The notes: generated by a model not told the origin, from the letters alone. Shown: positions 17,261 to 23,619, counted from the first letter of the stretch. The stretch: 64,000 nt of DNA from a bacterium HR29 (GCA_002898215.1 BEIF01000001.1:663501-727500), one strand, 5' to 3'. Program-made: numbers and translations.

Positions 17261-17759
17261 TTCCCCGGGCCTGGACGTGGGCGGAGGCGACGATGCGGGC
17301 GAGGGTGAAGCGCAGCGCTCGGCAGTCGAGGACGTGGCCGCAGAAGAAGCGTTCGTGCTCGCTGCCGCGCTTGACGATGAGCCAGAGGGCGCTGCCGCGG
17401 TCGGGGGCGACGGCGAACTCCTGGGCGAGGCGGGTGAGCGTGCCGAGGAGGCGGGCCGTGTCGAGCTCCCGCCCCAGGCGGAGGCGGACGAAGATGGCGC
17501 TGCCGCGGCGTTCGGCGGTGGTGAGCGGCCAGCCGAGGAGGTGGCGGGGCTGCCGCGCGGGCGGCTGCGAGGCGCGGCGGATGGTGCCGAGGAGGGCGTC
17601 GAGCCCGCCGGGGGCAGCCTTCAGGTGGTCGAGGTGGGTGCGGAGGCGGGCGTCTAGGGCCCAGGGGGCGAGGAGCCGGCAGCGGCCGTCCGGGAGGGGG
17701 ACGAAGCCCACGCCGGCGGCGACAGCGGCGCGGTACCAGCGCTCGGCGGTGCGGCTCAT
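17244..17759 (-). CDS. Element protein, unknown function (171 aa)
   Basis: Last gene of the element operon. Not recognised. It is basic, with RTAERWYRAAVAAGVGFV at the N terminus, an RHLLGWPL turn and a Phe/Trp-containing C-terminal half (SALWLIVKRG). Its ATG overlaps the stop of the DnaC-like gene by 4 nt (ATGA), so it is translationally coupled and may work with the replication module. No signal peptide or TM segment is seen. Confidence 0.7.
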   Translation of the reverse strand: MSRTAERWYRAAVAAGVGFVPLPDGRCRLLAPWALDARLRTHLDHLKAAPGGLDALLGTIRRASQPPARQPRHLLGWPLTTAERRGSAIFVRLRLGRELDTARLLGTLTRLAQEFAVAPDRGSALWLIVKRGSEHERFFCGHVLDCRALRFTLARIVASAHVQARGRGPKS

Positions 17760-18574
17760 CCCGTCACCTCCTCGAGGGGCTCAGGCGCGGGAGCCGAGGG
17801 GGCGTTGGACTGGACCGCTCGCAGGGAGGGGCCGCTGAGGACGAGGGGGCGGCAATTCTCGAGGATGCGGGAGCCGATGCGCTCCCCGAGGCGCGCGAGG
17901 AAGTCTTCCTTCCGGGCGTTCGTCGTCACGATGAGTTGCGGCCACTCCTCCCGGACGTCCGGGGCGGACTGCGCGCCGTACCAGCAATCGACGATGTCGA
18001 AGAGGAGCTCCTGCCCCCAGTCAGGGAGGGCGGAGTTCCCGAAGTCGTCGAGGATGAGGAGTCCGTAACTCTCGAGCACGTAGAAGGCGAACCGGAGGTA
18101 CTTCTCCAGGAGCGGCCGGTCGTACCGGGCCGCCCGGAGGAGAGCCGGCACGCTCAGGTAGAGCGAGGGATTGTGGGCGAAGCGGAAGACGAGGGCCGCG
18201 GAGAGGTACGTCTTCCCCGTTCCGGGGCCGCCGGCCAGGAGGAGCGATTCCCCCTTCTCGACGAGGGCGGCGGCGCGGGCCCCGGCTTTGGCCAGCGAGG
18301 GGTGAAGCTTCTCCAGCCGCGCCTCGGCGTACCGAGCCGGCAGATTCGCCGCTTGCCAGAGCAAGACGTCAACCCAGCTGCTGTCTTCGGACAGCGTTCT
18401 CCACGCTCCCCAGAAGCTGTATCGCTGGACGGGCTGGCGTTCCGCCTTCAGTCCCCGCTCGACGCGCTCGCCCTCCTCGCAGAAGCAGGCCATCCACTTC
18501 CCGTGCTCGTTCCGGCGCTCCCCGTGGACCTCGAGGAGTCCGTCATCGAGGCAGAACTCGCAGTTCTCCCACAT
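17756..18574 (-). CDS. DnaC-like AAA+ ATPase, putative helicase loader
   Basis: Protein of 272 aa from ATG 18574, chosen because GGGGAGG sits 9 nt upstream; the GTG at 18583 abuts that site. Walker A GGPGTGKT (115-122), Walker B LLILDDFG (172-179) and sensor I TTNAR follow the IstB/DnaC-type pattern. An N-terminal Cys cluster (C5, C8, C30, C32) resembles the zinc finger of DnaC/DnaI loaders. It starts 2 nt after the stop of the iteron-bearing initiator gene, mirroring the O-P gene pair of lambdoid phages, so recruiting the host replicative helicase to the element origin is the likely role. Confidence 0.85.
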   Translation of the reverse strand: MWENCEFCLDDGLLEVHGERRNEHGKWMACFCEEGERVERGLKAERQPVQRYSFWGAWRTLSEDSSWVDVLLWQAANLPARYAEARLEKLHPSLAKAGARAAALVEKGESLLLAGGPGTGKTYLSAALVFRFAHNPSLYLSVPALLRAARYDRPLLEKYLRFAFYVLESYGLLILDDFGNSALPDWGQELLFDIVDCWYGAQSAPDVREEWPQLIVTTNARKEDFLARLGERIGSRILENCRPLVLSGPSLRAVQSNAPSAPAPEPLEEVTG

Positions 18575-18576
18575 GA

Positions 18577-19107
18577 TTACCACCCTCCCCAGTTCTCACT
18601 GAACGTCCACCCTCGCTGCATGAGCTCCTCCTTCGAGGGAGAGGCTGAAGACTTCGAGGAGGAGGCGGGCGCGCGCTTAGCGCGCCCCTCCTCCTTCCTG
18701 GGCAGTTCATAGGCAGTTAGGGTGTCACTGTGACACCTTTTCCTGTCGCCGCTGACACCTTTTTTTGTCGCCCCTGACACCTTTTCCCCGTCACCCTGAC
18801 ACCTTTTCGGGCCCTCAAAAGGTGTCACCGTGACACCTTTTCCGGCCTCCAGGCAGAGCCGGTACGTCGAGGTACGGGTGCGGCCGCGGCGCTCCTCGAC
18901 GGCGACGAGCCCGAGCTTCTCGAGCTCGCGGAGGGTGCGCTGGACGGTGCGCTCGCTCAATCCCGTCCGGCTCGCGAGGGTGGCGACGGCCGGGAAGCAC
19001 TCGCCGCGCTCGTCGGCGAACCGGAGGAGCGCCACGAGCACGAGGCGCTGATTCGCGGTGAGGTCGGGGGCGTCGAGGATGGCGCGGAGCGCGGTTAGGG
19101 GCTTCAT
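18577..19107 (-). CDS. Winged-helix protein, putative replication initiator with internal iterons
   Basis: Protein of 176 aa. Residues 15-85 form a winged helix-turn-helix (HTH_36-like): LTANQRLVLVALLRFAD, then SRTGLSERTVQRTLRELEKLGLV, typical of phage and plasmid initiators. Residues about 89-129 are encoded by an array of 11-bp iterons and are therefore low in structure; the C terminus is Lys/Ser-rich. ATG 19107 follows GGAGG and overlaps the upstream gene by 4 nt. The combination of DNA-binding domain, embedded iterons and downstream DnaC-like gene suggests an O-type initiator. An ordinary transcriptional regulator is the alternative. Confidence 0.78.
   Translation of the reverse strand: MKPLTALRAILDAPDLTANQRLVLVALLRFADERGECFPAVATLASRTGLSERTVQRTLRELEKLGLVAVEERRGRTRTSTYRLCLEAGKGVTVTPFEGPKRCQGDGEKVSGATKKGVSGDRKRCHSDTLTAYELPRKEEGRAKRAPASSSKSSASPSKEELMQRGWTFSENWGGW
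18721..18841. repeat. Iteron array, candidate origin of replication of the element
   Basis: TGACACCTTTT occurs at 18731, 18753, 18775 and 18797, exactly 22 bp apart, and again at 18831. Inverted copies flank the set: GGTGTCA at 18721-18727 and a full AAAAGGTGTCA at 18817-18827. Both outer inverted pairs have the same 3-nt spacer; the right pair forms a perfect 25-bp palindrome (18817-18841). Because 22 is not a multiple of 3, the repeats change reading frame inside the gene, so selection acts on DNA rather than protein. Confidence 0.82.
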
Positions 19108-19466
19108 CGGGCCGCCTCCAGCGGCAGCGGCAGCTGCCGGGCCGCCGGGTCGATGAGCCCCCAATGGGCGAGGGCAAGCGCCACTTGCGGCTCAAAGCCG
19201 GAGCGCTCCACGGGGAACCCGTGGCGGCGGAAGTCCTCGACGGTTGCCGTCCAGCGCCGCTGGCGTTCGTCTTCGAGCTCCACCAGGGCCGACGGGCCCC
19301 CCTCCACCTCGAGGAGCTCCAGGTGCGCCTCGGCGATGGCCCACGCTGGCGGACGCCGCAGCTGGTGGCGGCGGGAATCGACTTGCTTCCGCAGGACTGC
19401 GCGGCCGTCCCGCCAGACGATGGCGCCGACGACTCGACCGTCAGGAAGGGGGAGAGGTACACTCAT
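19104..19466 (-). CDS. Element protein, unknown function (120 aa)
   Basis: Only the C-terminal part of the open frame is coding: ATG 19466 follows GGGAGG with 7-nt spacing. The protein begins with a beta-rich stretch (PLPDGRVVGAIVWRDGRAVLRK), then helices with Arg/Glu pairs, and ends LPLPLEAAR. Not recognised. It overlaps the RHH-like gene upstream by 26 bp and the initiator gene downstream by 4 nt, so it sits inside the replication/regulatory block of the operon. Confidence 0.65.
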   Translation of the reverse strand: MSVPLPLPDGRVVGAIVWRDGRAVLRKQVDSRRHQLRRPPAWAIAEAHLELLEVEGGPSALVELEDERQRRWTATVEDFRRHGFPVERSGFEPQVALALAHWGLIDPAARQLPLPLEAAR

Positions 19467-19662
19467 CCGAGAACCTCCCACTGCCGCCCGCGCGCGTGAC
19501 TCGCCCATGGCCGCGCCGGGCGGCTTCTTGCTGCTGCCACTCGAGCAAGGACCGGATGAGCATCCAGCGCGCCTGCGCGCCAAGGCTACGAAGCTCGGAC
19601 TGCGCAGCCGCCCGCAGGAGCTCGTAGTACTCGTCATCGAGCCGCAGCATGAACGCCTTCAT
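19441..19662 (-). CDS. Ribbon-helix-helix-like small protein
   Basis: Small protein of 73 aa whose first ~45 residues (KAFMLRLDDEYYELLRAAA, then two helices ending RSLLEWQ) fit an Arc/CopG ribbon-helix-helix DNA-binding fold. The Arg-rich tail is probably disordered. Candidate repressor or excisionase of the element, with the inverted repeat at 22106-22123 or the GTGGTAC sites as possible targets; this is inference. The ribosome site is weak. Confidence 0.6.
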   Translation of the reverse strand: MKAFMLRLDDEYYELLRAAAQSELRSLGAQARWMLIRSLLEWQQQEAARRGHGRVTRAGGSGRFSDECTSPPS

Positions 19663-19720
19663 GCTTGGAGCATCCCAGGCGCCGGCACGCGGACCCAGTG
19701 AGGAAATGGGTGAGAAAAAT

Positions 19721-20653
19721 CTACGATTCGCGGTGAATGCTATCCGCGAAGCGAATAGCTTGCTCTACGAAGGACGGCCAGTTCGAGAACCCGAACTCGC
19801 GCCGCTTTTCCTTCAGCACACGCGCGGAGTCCACCGCCTCGCGCGGCAGCAGGCCTCGCTCGACGGCCTCGTTGGCAAGACGCTCGGCCGAGGGATAGTC
19901 GCCCCGCGCCACGATATGGCGAACGAGCGGGCTGAGCGCGCGGAGGAACTCCTCCCGGCTCGCCCAGCGCGGCGGCCTGCCCCTTCGCGGCTGCGGAAGC
20001 CGCGCCACCTGCGGGCTGCGCCGCCAGAACGTCCCGATGCGGTACACCGGACGCCACCTGGCCGCGAGGCGACCGTCCTCGACGGCAAGGTCGAGCGAGG
20101 GCGTGCTGGATCTCCCAAGCAGCACGTCCTCGACCGCCACAGGGAGCGCGTTCACGAGCCAGTCGTTGTACGGCCAGACCTCCAGGGCCAGCGGACGCAG
20201 GTCCTCGCGAACCGCGGGCCCCGGGTCATACAGCACGACGGGCAGCCGCTCCCACTCCCACGCCGCGAGCCGGCGGAGCGCCTCCGCGTAGACCTCCTGC
20301 ACCAGACGCTCGAATCCTGCGTCCGACTCGCCGGCCGCGACCCACAGCAGCCAGGCCGTGCTTCTCGCGGCCGGCCAGCTCGTCCATCGGGGCGGGTAGA
20401 TGTCCGACACCAGCCAGTCGAGGTACCGGTGCAGCGCCTCATCCCCCTCCTCGACCGCCCGCAGGAGCCGCTCCCGGGCGGTGCGGCGCCGCTCCTCCCG
20501 CTGCTCGGCCCAGCGGAGGGCGGCTTGGGCCTCGGCGAGCGCCTGCGCCGCTACTGCGAGCACCGGCTGGAGCTGGTCGACGATGCGTGCGACGTCCGCT
20601 GCAGCCCTGCGGAGGGAGGCGAGGAGACCTGGGGAAAGGGGGACCTCACCCAC
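19721..20653 (-). CDS. Element protein, unknown function (310 aa)
   Basis: Largest unrecognised gene of the element. GTG 20653 follows AGGGGG. The N-terminal third is helical with heptad-like Ala/Leu/Glu spacing (about aa 10-75, possible coiled coil); the middle is aromatic-rich (WLVSDIYPPRW, WEWERLPVVLYD, VWPYNDWLVNALP); the C terminus is basic. No catalytic motif, TM segment or signal is evident. It could be the cargo or interference gene of the element. Codon use looks like that of its neighbours. Confidence 0.72.
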   Translation of the reverse strand: MGEVPLSPGLLASLRRAAADVARIVDQLQPVLAVAAQALAEAQAALRWAEQREERRRTARERLLRAVEEGDEALHRYLDWLVSDIYPPRWTSWPAARSTAWLLWVAAGESDAGFERLVQEVYAEALRRLAAWEWERLPVVLYDPGPAVREDLRPLALEVWPYNDWLVNALPVAVEDVLLGRSSTPSLDLAVEDGRLAARWRPVYRIGTFWRRSPQVARLPQPRRGRPPRWASREEFLRALSPLVRHIVARGDYPSAERLANEAVERGLLPREAVDSARVLKEKRREFGFSNWPSFVEQAIRFADSIHRES

Positions 20654-20776
20654 CGCGCACCCCCTGCAGTGCGCTCGGCCGGGCCCCGGCGCCAGGGACC
20701 GCCGGGCTCATCGGGCGGGGCGTCCCCCGCGCACCCGGCCGGCCAACCCGATGGTAGTCCCGCAGCGCGCGGCGGC

Positions 20777-21100
20777 CTAGCCGCGCTGGAACGGCCCGAG
20801 GAGGCGGAACGCCAGCCCGTGGCGGCGCGCAACCTCCTCGAGCTCTGCCATCAGCCGAGGAATGCGCGAGGCCTCGGCCCAGACCAGCGCGCTCACGAGG
20901 TACTCCGCCCCTGCGCCATCCTGCAGGGCAGCGGACCGCGCCCGGCGGCGCTCATCCGCGAGCCGGCGGCTGAGGGCGGCGCGATGGGCCGCCTCCCGCA
21001 GCCTGGGCTTCGCATCCGGGCTCCGCATCCAGGCCCAGTAGTGCGCGCGGCTGCAGAAGCGGTTGGCGGCGGGCCCTCCGCACAGGGCGCAGGCGCTCAT
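20777..21100 (-). CDS. Element protein with zinc-knuckle-like N terminus (107 aa)
   Basis: ATG 21100 follows GGGGGAGG with 7-nt spacing. The N terminus reads MSACALCGGPAANRFCSRAHYW, with CxxC plus FC and H that could bind zinc. The rest is Arg/Ala/Leu-rich helix. Function unknown. The upstream Com-like frame runs 149 nt into this gene in another frame, an unusually long overlap. Confidence 0.62.
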   Translation of the reverse strand: MSACALCGGPAANRFCSRAHYWAWMRSPDAKPRLREAAHRAALSRRLADERRRARSAALQDGAGAEYLVSALVWAEASRIPRLMAELEEVARRHGLAFRLLGPFQRG

Positions 21101-21212
21101 CCCCAAACCTCCCCCACCAGCCGCAGGGACAGCCCGCCTCGAACCGCCGCAGCACGGTCCTGAACAAGAACCGCCCGCAGCGCCCGCACCGAACCTCGGT
21201 GACTTCCTCCAT
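20952..21212 (-). CDS. Com-like zinc-finger protein (86 aa)
   Basis: The first ~45 residues resemble the Com family of small zinc-binding regulators first known in phage Mu: VRCGRCGRFLFR, then AGCPCGWWGRFGDE, giving two CxC/CxxC pairs. ATG 21212. The remaining ~40 codons read antisense-like sequence across the start of the next gene, so the functional part is probably only the N-terminal finger. Mu Com activates translation of mom; here no modification gene is recognised, so the target is unknown. Confidence 0.55.
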   Translation of the reverse strand: MEEVTEVRCGRCGRFLFRTVLRRFEAGCPCGWWGRFGDERLRPVRRARRQPLLQPRALLGLDAEPGCEAQAAGGGPSRRPQPPARG

Positions 21213-21277
21213 CGCCTGTCATGATGCTCCCTCCGCGTCGTCTCCGCCCCGCGGGCCGCTCGAGCAGGCCCCTCCGT

Positions 21278-21664
21278 CTACCGCGCCCGCGCCGCTGCCG
21301 TGCTCCAGGAGCGCTCCACCCACCGCCTGCACTCGAGGGTGCGGTGGCCGAGGGGCTCGACCTCGGTGCCGACCGGCCCGGCGATGCCGTCCAGGCCGCG
21401 GTAGCAAACGTCCTCCCCCTCGTGGACGAGCCGGGGCTCGTCCACGGGCGAGGCGACGACCGTCCAGCGGTCGGTGATGCGGTGCAGGTGCGGCTCGTTC
21501 TGGCCGCACCAGAGCTCGCCGCGCTCGCACCGATGGCGCCGGTCGATATCGTTCCCCCGCAGCCGACGGTAGGCAGCGCCCCCCTCCAGGGGCTCGAACC
21601 AACCATGCACCCGCCGGCAGCCGGGGCATGGGTCGTGGTTGCCGCTCTCCAGGTGATGCACCAT
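21278..21664 (-). CDS. Element protein, Cys/His-rich (128 aa)
   Basis: ATG 21664 is preferred because GGGAGG lies 7 nt upstream; an in-frame TTG at 21670 is too close to it. Contains HHLESGNHDPCPGCRRVHGW near the N terminus (CxxC flanked by His) and further Cys at RCERGELWCG, so a metal-binding fold is likely. Otherwise not recognised. It begins 12 bp after the preceding gene ends, in the same operon. Confidence 0.62.
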   Translation of the reverse strand: MVHHLESGNHDPCPGCRRVHGWFEPLEGGAAYRRLRGNDIDRRHRCERGELWCGQNEPHLHRITDRWTVVASPVDEPRLVHEGEDVCYRGLDGIAGPVGTEVEPLGHRTLECRRWVERSWSTAAARAR

Positions 21665-21676
21665 TCGCAAGCCTCC

Positions 21677-22000
21677 CTACGGGACGATCTCCTCGAGGTC
21701 GAGGAGCTCGCACAGCTCGGAGATGAGGTGCGCGGGCACACCGCGCTCCTCGAGGAGCTCGGGAACCTGCCCGAGGTCGTCGAGGACGTCGGCCGTGACC
21801 TCGTCGCGCTCCCCCTGCCAGGCCGTTCGGTACGCGGCCACGAGGACGTACCGGCCCGCAGCGGTGCGGTAGACCTCGAGCTGCCACCAGCGCGTCTGCT
21901 CTCGGCCCCGGTCCCAGTGCGTGTCCAGCCGGGCGAGGCGCTCCCCCTGGAACCGGAGCGGCGGCCGCCCATCGGTGCGGGCGATGTACTGCGTCTGCAT
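21677..22000 (-). CDS. Element protein, unknown (107 aa), first gene of operon
   Basis: ATG 22000 follows AGGAGG with 7-nt spacing (an adjacent GTG at 22003 is possible). The middle has a beta-rich RWWQLEVYRTAAGRYVLVAAYRTAWQGE pattern, and the C terminus is acidic with LISELCELLDLEEIVP. Not recognised. It is the first gene after the AT-rich promoter/operator region at 22100-22125 and so probably heads the long element transcript. Confidence 0.62.
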   Translation of the reverse strand: MQTQYIARTDGRPPLRFQGERLARLDTHWDRGREQTRWWQLEVYRTAAGRYVLVAAYRTAWQGERDEVTADVLDDLGQVPELLEERGVPAHLISELCELLDLEEIVP

Positions 22001-22105
22001 CACAGCACCTCCTGTCGAAGTCGCTCCGCTGAGCCGCCCGAGGCCTCCGCGGGCGGTCCTCGGCTGAGGCCCTGAAATGCCCGAGAACCGCGGTCGCGGG
22101 CTATC

Positions 22106-22123
22106 GGTATATGCGTGTATACC
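22106..22123. promoter_or_regulatory. Inverted repeat GGTATA-N6-TATACC, candidate operator
   Basis: Perfect 6-bp arms with a 6-bp spacer in a locally AT-rich patch of the 184-bp gap between the integrase end (22185) and the first operon gene (22000). The repeat contains TATAC -10-like hexamers on both strands, so a repressor bound here would block the element operon promoter. Confidence 0.5.
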
Positions 22124-22184
22124 CCTGCGCGTTTTCGCCCGATTTCGGGCCTCTGAGGGCCCTCTGCGGCGATGTTTCCGGCCC

Positions 22185-23228
22185 TCACAGCGCCGCCTCC
22201 CGCAGGGCGACGTCGAAGGCTCGGGCTGCAGCCTTGTCGGAGCGCAGCGCGTGGGCGTACACCGATGCCGTCACCGCCGGGCTGGCATGGCCGAGGCGCT
22301 GGGCCACCTCGGTGATGGGCACGCCCGCCGCGAGCAGCACGGCCGCGTGGGCGTGGCGCAGGTCGTGGCGGGAGAGGAGCGGCACCCCGGCCCTGCGGCA
22401 GAGGGCGGCCATCGCCGACCGCAGCCCCCAGGGGCTCGCCCCAGGGAAGACTTCCGCCTCCGGGGAGATGCTGCGCGGGAGGCGGTCCAGGGCTTCGCGG
22501 GCGAGTTGGGTGAGGTGGACGACCCGGTTGCCGGCGGGCGTCTTCGGGGCCTCGACGACGGGTGCCCTGCCGACCCAGGTCTTCGAGCGCTCGATGCGGA
22601 CGGTGCCGCGGGCGAGGTCGACGCCGCCCCATCGCAGCGCCAGGGCCTCGCCCAGCCGGCACCCGGTCCCGACCAGGAACAGGATGAGCGGCGCGTAGCG
22701 GCTGCGGGAGGCGCGCACGGCCGCGAGGAAGCGGCCGAGCTCCTCTTCGCTCCAGGTCCGGCGGCGGCTCGGACGGTAGGCCGGCGGGTCGACCCGATAT
22801 GCCGGGTTGCTGCCGATGAGACCGAGGCGGACCGCAACCTTGAGCGCCTGGCGGAGGTAGGAGAAGCCGAGGCTGAGGGTGCGGGGGCCCACCCCCTCCT
22901 CCCGCAGCTCCGAGAGGGCGAAGGCGAGGTGGGCAGGTTGGAGGCGGTCGAGCCGGAGGCCTCCGAGGCGGCCGAGGAACGGGCGGAGGGCGGTCTCGTA
23001 CCGGCGGCGGCTGCTCGGCCGGAGCTGCTTCTCGGCGAGCCAGCGCTCGACCCACTGGCGGAGGCTGATGCGCTGCGGCGGGGTGAGGGTGCGGAGTGCG
23101 GCGCGGCGCCTCAGCTCCTCGAGGCGCTCAGTCAGCTCCCGTTTGGTCTTGGCGGTGACCCAGTAGCGGCGACCGCCGATGGTGACGGACGCCTCCCAAT
23201 GACCCTTCGAGTGGCGGCGCATGGACAC
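22185..23228 (-). CDS. int: Tyrosine site-specific integrase
   Basis: Phage-type tyrosine recombinase of 347 aa (345 if the ATG at 23222 is used). An N-terminal arm-binding-like region (GHWEASVTIGGRRYWVTAKTK), a SAM-like core-binding domain (about 55-145) and a catalytic domain are present. The full catalytic set is visible: Arg191, Lys229, His288-x-x-Arg291, His314 and Tyr324. It lies 80 bp from attR and most likely excises and integrates the element at tRNA-Cys. The start codons and ribosome site sit inside an inverted repeat. Confidence 0.95.
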   Translation of the reverse strand: MSMRRHSKGHWEASVTIGGRRYWVTAKTKRELTERLEELRRRAALRTLTPPQRISLRQWVERWLAEKQLRPSSRRRYETALRPFLGRLGGLRLDRLQPAHLAFALSELREEGVGPRTLSLGFSYLRQALKVAVRLGLIGSNPAYRVDPPAYRPSRRRTWSEEELGRFLAAVRASRSRYAPLILFLVGTGCRLGEALALRWGGVDLARGTVRIERSKTWVGRAPVVEAPKTPAGNRVVHLTQLAREALDRLPRSISPEAEVFPGASPWGLRSAMAALCRRAGVPLLSRHDLRHAHAAVLLAAGVPITEVAQRLGHASPAVTASVYAHALRSDKAAARAFDVALREAAL

Positions 23229-23248
23229 CTTCCCTGGCAGGTGTCCAT
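23221..23248 (-). promoter_or_regulatory. Inverted repeat over the integrase start
   Basis: Perfect 10-bp arms ATGGACACCT (23221-23230) and AGGTGTCCAT (23239-23248) with an 8-nt loop. The minus-strand loop carries CAGGGA, the likely ribosome site, while the 3' arm contains the GTG start and overlaps the ATG alternative. It could be an operator or a translation-control hairpin. Confidence 0.55.
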
Positions 23249-23258
23249 GGGCGTCTCA

Positions 23259-23276
23259 GTGGTACCAGCGTGGTAC
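23259..23276 (+). repeat. Two GTGGTAC repeats 11 bp apart (right arm)
   Basis: GTGGTAC at 23259-23265 and 23270-23276, 31 bp inside attR, matches the core and 11-bp spacing of the left-end array. Candidate arm-type sites for the integrase. Confidence 0.6.
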
Positions 23277-23307
23277 GGGGCGCGGAACGAACTTGGAATC
23301 GGGCACT

Positions 23308-23353
23308 GTCGGGGTTTTGCAGACCCCTGCCTTGCCACTTGGCCACGGCGCCA
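23308..23353 (-). repeat. attR: 46-bp fragment of tRNA-Cys 5' half
   Basis: Identical to 16826-16871. It contains the acceptor 5' strand, D arm and anticodon arm but no T arm or 3' acceptor strand, so it is not a functional tRNA. It lies 11 bp downstream of tRNA-Leu(GAG) and marks the original start of the tRNA-Cys gene. Confidence 0.92.
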
Positions 23354-23364
23354 CGAAAAACGAA

Positions 23365-23450
23365 TGGTGCCCAGGGTGAGATTTGAACTCACACGCCCTT
23401 ACGGGCACCGCCCCCTCAAGACGGCGTGTCTGCCATTCCACCACCTGGGC
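23365..23450 (-). tRNA. tRNA-Leu (anticodon GAG)
   Basis: Minus-strand class II tRNA: acceptor GCCCAGG/CCTGGGC, anticodon stem CCGTC/GGCGG with loop TTGAGGG giving anticodon GAG, variable arm TGCCCGTAAGGGCGT, T arm GTGAG-TTCAAAT-CTCAC, A73 and encoded CCA. It sits 11 bp upstream of the displaced tRNA-Cys fragment. Confidence 0.95.
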
Positions 23451-23460
23451 ACGCATCCTG

Positions 23461-23489
23461 ATCGTAGAACGGGGTTTGGCCTGCGGCAA
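23461..23489 (-). promoter_or_regulatory. Promoter of tRNA-Leu(GAG), formerly also tRNA-Cys
   Basis: Minus-strand TTGCCG (23484-23489) and TACGAT (23461-23466) with a 17-bp spacer, ending 10 bp before the tRNA 5' end. A good sigma70-type match for a stable RNA promoter. Confidence 0.65.
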
Positions 23490-23562
23490 CGGTTCCGGCC
23501 AGCTCCTCACACCTCGGCATGGGAACCTTCGCAGGGCGCGGGATCCCGCGGCAGGAGAAGCT

Positions 23563-23590
23563 GCGCCGCCGGGGGTTCCCCCGGCGGCGC
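23563..23590 (-). terminator. Strong hairpin after the Rieske gene
   Basis: Perfect 13-bp inverted repeat (GCGCCGCCGGGGG / CCCCCGGCGGCGC, 2-nt centre) starting 29 bp past the stop of the minus-strand Rieske gene. No T tract follows. Confidence 0.55.
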
Positions 23591-23619
23591 GTGGTAACCT
23601 CGATGCTCGCCTCCGCCTG

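Larger units (their letters stand above)
16826..23353 (-). mobile_element. Integrative element in tRNA-Cys (satellite or plasmid-like)
   Basis: A 6,482-bp insertion (repeat to repeat) bounded by 46-bp direct repeats of the tRNA-Cys 5' half. All recognisable genes are on the minus strand: integrase next to the right end, then about ten small genes ending with a winged-helix initiator containing iterons, a DnaC-like loader and a 171-aa protein. Short GTGGTAC repeats spaced 11 bp lie inside both ends. No capsid, portal, terminase, lysis, relaxase or type IV secretion gene is visible. This fits a small integrative replicon such as a phage satellite or cryptic integrative plasmid; which one cannot be decided from sequence. 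Confidence 0.9.

Noticed and set aside
18721-18841. CRISPR array
   Set aside because: Repeats are 11 bp with 11-bp spacers, lie within a coding gene, include inverted copies and have no cas genes nearby; iterons explain them better.
19649-21163. 504-codon plus-strand frame in the element
   Set aside because: It runs antisense to four minus-strand genes with good ribosome sites and has the Arg/Pro-rich composition of a shadow frame.
23308-23353. Second tRNA-Cys gene
   Set aside because: Only the 5' half is present; T arm and 3' acceptor strand are missing, so it is an attachment-site remnant.
16826-23353. Prophage
   Set aside because: No terminase, portal, capsid, tail or lysis genes and only 6.5 kb long; an integrative satellite or plasmid fits better.
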